NCBI GenBank assembly: GCA_902800255.1
Contig: CADCDV010000031.1
Span: 1 to 9,080 of the forward strand
Length of the DNA: 9,080 nt
Direction: 5' to 3'
DNA from: an uncultured Erysipelotrichaceae bacterium
GTDB taxonomy: Bacteria; Bacillota_I; Bacilli_A; RFN20; CAG-826
Below are positions 1 through 6,010 of the stretch, in pieces. Each line of letters starts with the position of its first letter. Within the stretch, counting starts at the first letter, position 1. The notes beneath the pieces were generated by a model, which was not told the origin of the DNA, did no database searches, and worked only from the letters and a program-made list of their open reading frames with translations. A program made the position numbers and the translations under genes.

Positions 1-280
1 TCATACCTGTCGGCAAGCAGGCGGTTGAAGTTCTCCAATATCATGTCGCGCAGCAGGTCGGGATTGCTGCCCCAAGCCGTTGACTTCTCGATGGCTATGA
101 GGCCGACGCCAGGGCGGTTGTCTATCAGGACGTTGCAGTACGGGTTCGACTCTATCTCCTGCCGCTCGTACTTGTCGATTCCCTTACTGTCTTTTCCGTT
201 TCGTTTCCACCACTCCTTAAGCTGGCTATTGTTCACGCGCCAAATGAACTCGAGGACATTAAACTCGGATCGGACAACTA
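1..280 (-). CDS. Partial unrecognised protein, foreign-looking, truncated at both ends
   Basis: A minus-strand frame is open from the left edge to about position 386; the part beyond 280 is only a shadow of acpS. The roughly 92 residues read like a real soluble protein, with segments such as EFIWRVNNSQLKEWWKRNG, YCNVLIDNRPGVGLIAIEK and NPDLLRDMILENFNRLLADR. Third codon positions are strongly G/C, with CTG, ATA, CGG and AGG, unlike the genes to the right and more like Bacteroidales genes (inference). No ATG start, promoter or ribosome site precedes it at the acpS side, so its 5' end is missing, and its 3' end lies beyond the window. I do not recognise the family. It could be a laterally acquired remnant or a chimeric contig end. 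That the frame is coding is fairly sure; its function is unknown. Confidence 0.55.
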
Positions 281-598
281 ATGAGAATCGGAACTGATAT
301 CGTGGAAATAGCCCGAATCTCAGATCCGGAGCGTCTAGCGAATAAAATCCTCTCTCAAAGAGAGAAAGAATATTATGAGGCCCGCTCTAACAAAGCGGAG
401 GTTCTCGCTGGTTTCTTTGCGGCCAAAGAAGCCTTCATGAAAGCAACTGGCAAAGGCTTAGGCCTAGCGCCGATGAATGAGATTGAGATCCTTCACGAAG
501 AAGAAGGGGCGCCATACATCCTTTTCAAAGAGACAACCTACAGCGTCTCCATCAGCCACGATGGTGGCTTTGCTATTGCAACTGCGTTATACGAATGA
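281..598 (+). CDS. acpS: Holo-[acyl-carrier-protein] synthase (AcpS)
   Basis: AcpS transfers 4'-phosphopantetheine from CoA to the serine of apo-acyl carrier protein, switching on fatty-acid synthesis in the cytoplasm. The 105-residue product has the family hallmarks: GTDIVEI at residues 4-10 with Mg-binding D6, AGFFAAKEAFMKATGKG at about 43-59 with the second Mg ligand E50, and SISHD at 90-94. It is slightly shorter than the usual 115-125 residues but keeps all the core motifs. The ATG at 281 puts the GTD motif where the family has it; no good Shine-Dalgarno precedes it, and the sequence just upstream appears to belong to another gene, so the native promoter may be absent. The stop overlaps the pulA start (ATGA, 595-598), implying translational coupling. 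Identification is firm. Confidence 0.93.
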   Translation: MRIGTDIVEIARISDPERLANKILSQREKEYYEARSNKAEVLAGFFAAKEAFMKATGKGLGLAPMNEIEILHEEEGAPYILFKETTYSVSISHDGGFAIATALYE

Positions 599-2670
599 AA
601 GAAATATTTATCTCCGCAAAACTAATTGAGAGCAACGTCATCCGTTTGTCTCCGGCAATCGATGATCCGCATATCTCTCTTCTTATCGATCATAAGATCG
701 TTTTGAATCTAGAAGGCCAAAAAGGAAGGAATTTCGTCGATTTCCATTTGAACAAGCCTCTCCTTTTGGGACATAGCTACTTTTTGCTCGTTCCTTCCTA
801 TGGAAGAATTCCTCTCGACGTCAAAGACGCGACGACCTTCAAAGGCTTTGACGAAACCTATTATTTCGATGGCGAATTAGGCGCGATTTATCGAAGAACC
901 GAGACAACATTCAGACTCTGGGCTCCTTTGGCTTCAAAAGTCGTTCTTAGGCTCAAGAAGAAGGGGGAATACTATTTCTCCTCGATTAAGATGATGCGCC
1001 AAGAAAAAGGCGTCTACGAAATCAAAGTCAAAGGCGACCTAAACGAGGCGGAATACCTTTACGAGGTGACGAATAACGAGATCGCTCTTGAGACCATCGA
1101 CCCATATGCGAAGGGCTCAGTGGCTGATGCGAGAACGAGCGTCGTCTTAAACCTCGAATCCCTCAGAATCAAAAAGGAAAGAGAGAACCTCCCGGTAATT
1201 GAAAACTACACCGATGCGATCATTTATGAAGGCCATGTCAGAGATATGACGAGCGACCTTCATTCGACCATCGTCAATAAAGGCAAATTCTTAGGCCTTA
1301 TCGAAGAAAACGCGAAGACCGAACAAGGCCATAGAGCAGGTTTCGATTACTTCACGAGCCTTGGTTTCACCCATCTCCAGCTCCTCCCGATCAATGACTT
1401 TGCGACCATTGACGAAGAAGAACCAGAAGACTCTTACAACTGGGGTTATGACCCAGCCCAATATTTCGTTCCAGAGGGTTCATATTCCACTAATCCAAAT
1501 GACCCGAAATCCAGGGTTATTGAGGCCCAAAAGATGATTGAGGCCTTCCACAAAAAAGGCATCAGAATCAACCTCGATGTGGTCTATAACCATGTCTACG
1601 ATTACCTCAATTCCTCATTCGAGAAAATCGTTCCTGGCTACTATTTCAGAAAACACAAAAACGGCAAACTCCAAAACACTTCTTATTGCGGAAACGACCT
1701 CGCAAGCGAGAAGAAGATGGTCCACAAACTCATCCTCGATTCGGCGAAGTGGTGGATCGATTACTATGATGTCGATGGCTTCCGTTTCGACCTTATGGGC
1801 ATAATCGACGTGGAAACTGTCAAGGAAATCGCCAAATATGGCAAAGCCAAAGACCCTTCCTTCATGGTTTATGGTGAAGGTTGGAATATGGGCTGCGAAA
1901 CCACTCACAAACTCGCAAACATGGAGAACGCCCATCTTCTCCCTGAATTTGCTTTCTGTAACGACGTCTACCGTGAAAGCACAAAGAAATACGTATCTGG
2001 CTATTTAAGCGCCAAAGATGCCTTCTTATTTAGCTTGTTTGGCTCATCCTTAGAGTGGAGTGGACGTTCACCGATGTTCAAATGCCTGAACCAGACCATC
2101 AACTATGTTGAGTGTCATTATAACCGCACATTCTTCGATTACCTTGAGCAAAAAGGCATAAGCAGCGCAAAAGTAAAAGAAGCCAGGTGCAAATTGGCCC
2201 TTGCCGCAGTCGCTTTGTCTTTCGGCATCCCTTTCTTCCATATGGGTCAGGAAATCGGCCAAAGCAAGTTTGGAAATGAGAACTCATACAAGGCTGGAGA
2301 TACCGTTAACAAATTTTCCTATGTACTTTTGGACTCCAAACACATGGAGGCCAATTTCTTCCGAGATTTACTACATTTCCGCAAGACTCTTCGACCTCTA
2401 AAAACCGCTGATTTTTCGAAAATCGCACCGAATGTGGATGTAAAAGAGATACCTGGGGGCGCTATCCTCGTTGTGCTACGCGACGAGAAGTCATTCCCAA
2501 AGTTCAAAGACATCTCCATTTTCTTCAACCCTACCAACGAGCCAATCAACTATTCCTTTGAGAAGGCCGTGACCTTGCTTTTCACAGCCGGTGGGAACGC
2601 TCTCTCAACAAATACGAAGCTCAACAACGTCTTAGTACCAAAAGAATCCCTTCTCGTCGTGGCAAATTGA
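595..2670 (+). CDS. pulA: Type I pullulanase (alpha-1,6 debranching enzyme, GH13), atypical region IV
   Basis: Type I pullulanases hydrolyse alpha-1,6 branch points in glycogen, starch fragments and pullulan. The 691 residues compare with about 718 for Bacillus AmyX. No signal peptide is seen, so it probably acts on intracellular glycogen or imported maltodextrin. An N-terminal beta-rich part leads into a CBM48-like module (about 90-180, with TTFRLWAP), then a GH13 barrel: the pullulanase signature YNWGYDP at 281-287, region I DVVYNHV at 328-334, region II GFRFDLMG with nucleophile D399, region III YGEGW with acid/base E428, and GIPFFHMGQE further on. Oddly, region IV reads INYVECHYN where the family has HDN: residue 509 is Tyr (TAT, 2119-2121) instead of the transition-state Asp. 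Unless this is a sequencing error, activity should be greatly reduced. It is coupled to acpS by a 4-base overlap. Family assignment is firm; activity is in doubt. Confidence 0.93.
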   Translation: MKEIFISAKLIESNVIRLSPAIDDPHISLLIDHKIVLNLEGQKGRNFVDFHLNKPLLLGHSYFLLVPSYGRIPLDVKDATTFKGFDETYYFDGELGAIYRRTETTFRLWAPLASKVVLRLKKKGEYYFSSIKMMRQEKGVYEIKVKGDLNEAEYLYEVTNNEIALETIDPYAKGSVADARTSVVLNLESLRIKKERENLPVIENYTDAIIYEGHVRDMTSDLHSTIVNKGKFLGLIEENAKTEQGHRAGFDYFTSLGFTHLQLLPINDFATIDEEEPEDSYNWGYDPAQYFVPEGSYSTNPNDPKSRVIEAQKMIEAFHKKGIRINLDVVYNHVYDYLNSSFEKIVPGYYFRKHKNGKLQNTSYCGNDLASEKKMVHKLILDSAKWWIDYYDVDGFRFDLMGIIDVETVKEIAKYGKAKDPSFMVYGEGWNMGCETTHKLANMENAHLLPEFAFCNDVYRESTKKYVSGYLSAKDAFLFSLFGSSLEWSGRSPMFKCLNQTINYVECHYNRTFFDYLEQKGISSAKVKEARCKLALAAVALSFGIPFFHMGQEIGQSKFGNENSYKAGDTVNKFSYVLLDSKHMEANFFRDLLHFRKTLRPLKTADFSKIAPNVDVKEIPGGAILVVLRDEKSFPKFKDISIFFNPTNEPINYSFEKAVTLLFTAGGNALSTNTKLNNVLVPKESLLVVAN

Positions 2671-2691
2671 TCGAAGAATCATTTTCACGAA

Positions 2692-2698
2692 AAGGAGG
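2692..2698 (+). promoter_or_regulatory. Strong Shine-Dalgarno site (AAGGAGG)
   Basis: AAGGAGG lies 8 bases before the ATG at 2707. It is the clearest ribosome-binding site in the window and fixes the start of the small SSB-like gene. It contrasts with plsC and the methyltransferase gene, which lack a well-placed site. Confidence 0.85.
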
Positions 2699-2706
2699 AA
2701 ACACCA

Positions 2707-3051
2707 ATGATTTCGACAACGCTTCTAGCCGGAGAACTCGGCGAGGTTTTCGCGCTCCAAACCGGAGAGCTTTATCGCTATGTCCATCTCGATGCGATAG
2801 CGGATCTTTACGCAGAAAGGCCGATGGGCTCGGTCTTTAAGGTCCCTGTCCACGCTTTCGGAAACCTTAAGACTTCTTTCTACGCCCTTCCAAACGGAAC
2901 CCGCGTCATCGTCCGCGGTTGGATTGAGACAAGGGATGAGATCGGAGTGGTCGTCATCTCAGAGCTTGAAGAGCTTTTCCCTCTCCCGAAAGAGAAGAAG
3001 GTTGCTGTCCCAAAAACAAAGAGCAGAGCGAGATTAAGCACCGTTTCCTAG
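2707..3051 (+). CDS. Small OB-fold, single-stranded-DNA-binding-like protein
   Basis: This 114-residue protein resembles a divergent SSB. LLAGELGEVFALQTGELYRY (about 6-25) matches the first strands of the SSB OB-fold, FKVPVHAFG (about 44-52) the middle strand, and NGTRVIVRGWIETR (about 63-76) followed by VVVISELEELFPL the classic KGxxVxVxGxIxTR...V.E pattern. The last 20 or so residues are basic (KEKKVAVPKTKSRARLSTVS) and lack the acidic DxDxPF-type tip that replication SSBs use to recruit partners. It may therefore be an auxiliary SSB paralogue or another OB-fold nucleic-acid binder rather than the essential Ssb. It has a strong ribosome site, 36 bases after pulA, and probably shares that transcript; plsC starts 32 bases downstream. 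The assignment rests on pattern resemblance only. Confidence 0.5.
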   Translation: MISTTLLAGELGEVFALQTGELYRYVHLDAIADLYAERPMGSVFKVPVHAFGNLKTSFYALPNGTRVIVRGWIETRDEIGVVVISELEELFPLPKEKKVAVPKTKSRARLSTVS

Positions 3052-3053
3052 CG

Positions 3054-3077
3054 AATTATAGCCTAAGTGCTATAATT
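3054..3077. repeat. Perfect 9-bp inverted repeat with a 6-base loop, overlapping the plsC -10 box
   Basis: AATTATAGC (3054-3062) and GCTATAATT (3069-3077) are exact reverse complements separated by CTAAGT. Each arm contains TATAAT on one strand. No T-run follows, so it is a poor intrinsic terminator. An operator for a dimeric regulator or a two-way promoter core are the plausible readings. Confidence 0.6.
3067..3076 (+). promoter_or_regulatory. Extended -10 promoter for plsC, probably giving a leaderless mRNA
   Basis: GTGCTATAAT contains TGn plus a perfect TATAAT (3071-3076). The sequence 17 bases upstream is not a good -35 box, which an extended -10 does not need. The ATG of plsC begins 7 bases after the box, about where transcription should start, so the mRNA would have little or no leader. 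Confidence 0.55.
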
Positions 3078-3083
3078 TGAGGC

Positions 3084-3932
3084 ATGTGCAACAAGTATCT
3101 AAGAATCGTACCTACCTTGGGCGTCCGTATCGTCCATGATTTCTTACATCATTTCAAGAAAAGGGCAAAGCACCCTGACAGATATCCTTGGGAAGAGAGA
3201 TGGGCGAAAGCCCAGAAAACTCTCCAGTCTTTGGACCGTCATTTCCATATGGACATCCGTGTTGAGGGTTTTGAGAACTACGAAAACACCTTAAAAGCCG
3301 GTGATAAGGCCCTTTTAGTTGGTAACCATACCTCATTCCTTGACCCGCTCATCCTCATGTCTTTCATCAATGAGCCGCTTCTTTTGGTTGGCAAAAAGGA
3401 AGTCGAGAAGATGCCTTTTGTCGGCGTCGCCTTCAAATCGATCAGCGGTGTCTTCATGGATAGAGAAGACCTCAAGCAGTCGCTTAAGATCATCCTTGAG
3501 TGCAGCAACACCCTAAAAACCAAGAAAGCCTCCGTCCTCATTTTCCCAGAAGGAACGAGGAACAAGGACGCTGAGAATACGCTTCCTGCCGAGTATCATG
3601 CCGGTACATTTAAGGCCGCAACCCGCGTTGGTGCGCCTATCATCCCAATCGCGATGTGGGGGAACTTCCGTGGTCTTAGGACCAAACCAGACTACAAATC
3701 CCTCCCAATCAGCATCGTTTTCGGTAAGCCAATCACCCAAGAGGACTATAAAGACCTCTCTAGCGAAGAACTCGCCGAGAAGGTTCGCGAATGGACCATC
3801 TCTCAGATTGAGAGACTCAAGAAATTCGACAAACAGTACTTTGAAAAGGGCGAACAAAAAATCCCTCTCCGCAAGAGGAAGAGGGATGTCTTCGTCCGTT
3901 ATGACTTCGATGAGATGAAGGAAATCGCCTAA
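3084..3932 (+). CDS. plsC: 1-acyl-sn-glycerol-3-phosphate acyltransferase family protein (PlsC-like)
   Basis: PlsC-type enzymes acylate lysophosphatidic acid at position 2 to give phosphatidic acid, on the inner face of the membrane. The 282-residue product has motif I NHTSFLD with the catalytic H82...D87 pair (HX4D), motif III FPEGTRN at 154-160, and a later VGAPIIPIAMWG stretch typical of motif IV. It is somewhat longer than the usual 200-250 residues because of a charged N-terminal part (about 1-55) and a basic tail (KIPLRKRKRD) that could touch the membrane surface. No clear transmembrane helix is present. An in-frame TGA at 3078-3080 leaves the ATG at 3084 as the first usable start; GAGG sits too close to it to act as a normal ribosome site. 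Its stop overlaps that of the converging methyltransferase gene. The exact acyl acceptor cannot be told from sequence. Confidence 0.88.
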   Translation: MCNKYLRIVPTLGVRIVHDFLHHFKKRAKHPDRYPWEERWAKAQKTLQSLDRHFHMDIRVEGFENYENTLKAGDKALLVGNHTSFLDPLILMSFINEPLLLVGKKEVEKMPFVGVAFKSISGVFMDREDLKQSLKIILECSNTLKTKKASVLIFPEGTRNKDAENTLPAEYHAGTFKAATRVGAPIIPIAMWGNFRGLRTKPDYKSLPISIVFGKPITQEDYKDLSSEELAEKVREWTISQIERLKKFDKQYFEKGEQKIPLRKRKRDVFVRYDFDEMKEIA

Positions 3933-5245
3933 TCTCCGAAGATTTTCCTTTGCTTAGCCATCACTATGCAGCTCTTTGGATAGTGGTTTTTGGCGATGCC
4001 TTGGGTGACTTTGACGAAACCTAAGTTGACGTTGTCGTAGCTCACGATATAGAAGCCATCTTCTTTATCCATAGGGAAGGTGTTTCCGTAGATATAGGCT
4101 TTGGCCTCTTCTTCGTTGATCTTGACGGAATAAGAAACGTCAAGGAAAGCGGCGAGGTGGTGGTCAGGGATGAAGATTCCGCTGTCACGCATCTCGAAGA
4201 GTTTGACGCCGTATCTTAAGATGTTGAGGTGGCTGACATCAAAGTGCTGGTATAAGGAATAGAATTTGTCTCTGCGAAGCTCGTTGCTTCTTTCTTGGAT
4301 GCCATAGTCTTGGCAGAAGAGCTTGTATCTCTCATTAGAGATGACGGTCTTCTTGGTTTTGACGATGGTGCCTGGCTTTTTGAGGAGGCAGATGAACTGT
4401 CCTTCGCCTTCGAAGTGGTTTGGATGAAGTCTAACCGCTTCTGGAAGGGCGCTAGTTCTATAGAAGGAAGGATCCTCTGGAAGAGGAACGATTTCGATTT
4501 CTTTGTGCTTCTCTTTGAAAGCGAGGATGACGGCCTCATCTTCCTCATAAGAGAAGGAGCAGGTGCTATAAGAGATAACACCGCCAGGTTTAAGCATATT
4601 GTAGGCAAGCTCAAGAAGCTCGCTCTGACGTTTGGCGTTGGCTTTGACTTTGGAATACTTCCAATCTTGCTCAGCGGCCTCGTTCTTTCTCATCATTGCC
4701 GAACCGCTGCATGGAGCGTCGAGGATGATCTTGTCGAAAGTGTCGCCGAAGTGGACGTAGGAGAAAACAAAGTCGGTGGAAGAAACGATGATGTTTCCAC
4801 GACCCATTCTCTCGACGTTCTGGGACATTTCTTTGGCTCTTGGGTAAGAGATATCGTTAGAGATGATGCAGCCTTTTCCATTCATGGCGATTGAGCAACC
4901 GATGCTCTTTCCGCCAGGGGCGGCGCACATATCGAGGATGACGTCATCTTCTTCAGGTTTGAGGAAGTAGTTGACCATCATCGCGCTAGCATCCTGAATG
5001 CTATAGACGCCGGCAAGATAATAGAGGCTCGATCCGAAATCGTATTCCTCTTTGTCATAGTAGTAGGCGTGCTCAACAAAAGGGTGCTTTCTGACATTTG
5101 GGAAACGGCTGACGAATTCCTCATCGGTAATCTTGTCAGTGTTAATCAAAAGACAATGGGTGGTTTTACCCTCTTGGATAGCCTTTAGAAGGGACTGAAT
5201 CTCTTCTTCAGGAAGGTATGGTGCTAGTGAACTCTGAAAATCCAT
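3929..5245 (-). CDS. rsmF: RsmF/RsmB-NOP2 family rRNA cytosine-C5 methyltransferase
   Basis: Members put a methyl group on C5 of an rRNA cytosine using S-adenosylmethionine. From Met at 5243-5245 the protein has 438 residues. The AdoMet loop is LDMCAAPGGKS (about 104-114). The two catalytic cysteines are in DAPCSG (about C179, motif IV) and SYSTCSF (about C229, motif VI). The C-terminal third, with LRYGVKLFE, SGIFIPDHHLA and VNLGFVKVTQGIAKNHYPK, resembles the RNA-binding tail of RsmF (YebU), which makes m5C1407 in 16S rRNA. The frame stays open to an upstream ATG at 5293, but the 16 extra residues would be encoded by the -10 box and spacer, so I prefer 5245. There is no Shine-Dalgarno; a TATAAT lies 7 bases before the start. 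Family is firm; the exact rRNA site is less so. Confidence 0.85.
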   Translation of the reverse strand: MDFQSSLAPYLPEEEIQSLLKAIQEGKTTHCLLINTDKITDEEFVSRFPNVRKHPFVEHAYYYDKEEYDFGSSLYYLAGVYSIQDASAMMVNYFLKPEEDDVILDMCAAPGGKSIGCSIAMNGKGCIISNDISYPRAKEMSQNVERMGRGNIIVSSTDFVFSYVHFGDTFDKIILDAPCSGSAMMRKNEAAEQDWKYSKVKANAKRQSELLELAYNMLKPGGVISYSTCSFSYEEDEAVILAFKEKHKEIEIVPLPEDPSFYRTSALPEAVRLHPNHFEGEGQFICLLKKPGTIVKTKKTVISNERYKLFCQDYGIQERSNELRRDKFYSLYQHFDVSHLNILRYGVKLFEMRDSGIFIPDHHLAAFLDVSYSVKINEEEAKAYIYGNTFPMDKEDGFYIVSYDNVNLGFVKVTQGIAKNHYPKSCIVMAKQRKIFGD

Positions 5246-5252
5246 CTTTTCT

Positions 5253-5258
5253 ATTATA
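5253..5258 (-). promoter_or_regulatory. -10 box (TATAAT) for the rRNA methyltransferase gene, probably leaderless
   Basis: On the minus strand TATAAT is followed by AGAAAAG (7 bases) and ATG at 5245, the same spacing as at plsC. The box lies in a perfect 12-bp palindrome, CTATTATAATAG (5251-5262), so TATAAT can also be read on the plus strand at 5255-5260. The -35 region is only T-rich (about TTATTT). Confidence 0.5.
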
Positions 5259-5485
5259 ATAGAATCGGCCGAAAAAAATAAATAGGGTTGCAAATATTTT
5301 CATGAATTTTCAAGACCTCATCGGTAAAATGCATGCACTTTGAATATATATCCTTATTTAATAGGGAAAAGGTCAGAAAAAAATCGTCAATCGACATTCG
5401 TTTTTCTCTCAGCCAACGATTCATGAGGAAGCAATTTGTTGTCGGTTATAGGCTGTTGCAGTTGAAGAAAAAGGCATTTGGGGGT

Positions 5486-5524
5486 ATTCTCCTAGCGTCG
5501 GGGAGAATGTCATAGACGTTCTCC
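5486..5524 (+). promoter_or_regulatory. Three competing hairpin arms in the dtd leader, attenuator-like
   Basis: ATTCTCC (5486-5492), GGAGAAT (5502-5508) and GTTCTCC (5518-5524) alternate. The middle arm is an exact 7-base complement of the first and a 6-base complement (GGAGAA/TTCTCC) of the third. The two hairpins cannot form together, as in attenuators or riboswitch-like leaders. The dtd start is 24 bases downstream. No regulator or ligand can be named, and chance cannot be excluded for such short arms. Confidence 0.35.
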
Positions 5525-5548
5525 AGTGGCGATTTTTAGAAGAAAAAC

Positions 5549-6010
5549 ATGAGAGTTCTTGTCCAAGAGGTGCTTAGGGCATCGGTAACAATCGAAGAGA
5601 AAGAGGTGGCCAAAATCGGCCGTGGCTTCTTGCTTTTTGTTGCTTTCACCGAGGGCGATGACAGGTCTATCGCTGAACGTATGGCCGATAAAGTCATGAA
5701 GCTCCGCATCTTCCCAGACGAGAATGGCAAAACGAATAAATCAATCTTCGACATCGGAGGGAACATCCTTTCCGTCAGTCAGTTCACTTTGTACGCTTCG
5801 GCAAAAGAAGGAAACCGCCCATCCTTTGTGAAAGCCATGCACCCAGATCAGGCAAAGCCTCTATTTGCCTATTGGAATGGCCTACTCAGAGAGAAATTCC
5901 CAGAGTTAGGGGAAGGCGTTTTCGGTGCTGACATGAAAGTCGAGCTCGTTAACGATGGCCCATTCACTTTGTGGCTCGATAGCGATGAGATCTTTGGAGG
6001 CAAGCAATGA
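5549..6010 (+). CDS. dtd: D-aminoacyl-tRNA deacylase (DTD)
   Basis: DTD removes D-amino acids, and glycine mischarged on tRNA-Ala, from tRNAs in the cytoplasm, protecting translation from wrong-handed residues. The 153-residue length fits the usual 145-150. The active-site motif SQFTLYA is at 77-83 and the cross-subunit Gly-cisPro motif NDGPFT at 135-140 (G137-P138), both needed in the homodimer active site. The N-terminal MRVLVQEVLRASVTI is also typical. The ribosome site is weak (AGAAGAAAA just before the ATG). Its stop overlaps the mnmA start (ATGA, 6007-6010), so the two are translationally coupled. Being close to alaS makes sense, since DTD clears Gly-tRNA-Ala, a known AlaRS error. Identification is firm. 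Confidence 0.95.
   Translation: MRVLVQEVLRASVTIEEKEVAKIGRGFLLFVAFTEGDDRSIAERMADKVMKLRIFPDENGKTNKSIFDIGGNILSVSQFTLYASAKEGNRPSFVKAMHPDQAKPLFAYWNGLLREKFPELGEGVFGADMKVELVNDGPFTLWLDSDEIFGGKQ

Larger units (their letters stand above)
5246..5548. other. Divergent spacer with no convincing gene
   Basis: About 300 bases separate the methyltransferase start from the dtd start. The left edge holds the palindromic -10 box and the right edge the three-armed repeat listed separately. Two short frames exist, a plus-strand one of 60 codons (5333-5515) and a minus-strand one of 56 codons (5254-5424). Neither has a ribosome site, a recognisable motif or coding-like codon use. I see no tRNA and no recognisable structured RNA. 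A promoter for dtd should lie here, but I could not find a convincing -35/-10 pair. Confidence 0.5.

Noticed and set aside
25..297. A plus-strand frame of 90 codons at the left end
   Set aside because: It begins at TTG, is low-complexity Ser/Arg/Leu-rich and overlaps acpS. The minus strand over the same bases reads as a far better protein.
3054..3080. An intrinsic terminator after the SSB-like gene
   Set aside because: The stem is AT-rich, no T-run follows and the right arm contains a perfect extended -10 box, so a promoter or operator fits better.
4216..4614. Other open frames of 60-137 codons overlapping pulA, plsC, rsmF and alaS, such as 8219-8632
   Set aside because: They are Ser/Arg- or Phe/Asp-rich translations typical of alternative frames of biased coding sequence, with no start signals of their own.
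4295..4894. A 199-codon open frame on the plus strand opposite the rRNA methyltransferase gene
   Set aside because: Its translation has no recognisable motif, and the minus strand carries an unmistakable RsmF-type protein over the same bases. It is an antisense shadow of that gene.
5254..5424. A 56-codon minus-strand frame beginning MNRWLREKRMSIDDFF, just upstream of the methyltransferase gene
   Set aside because: It has no ribosome site, it ends inside the -10 palindrome of the next gene and it has no recognisable motif.
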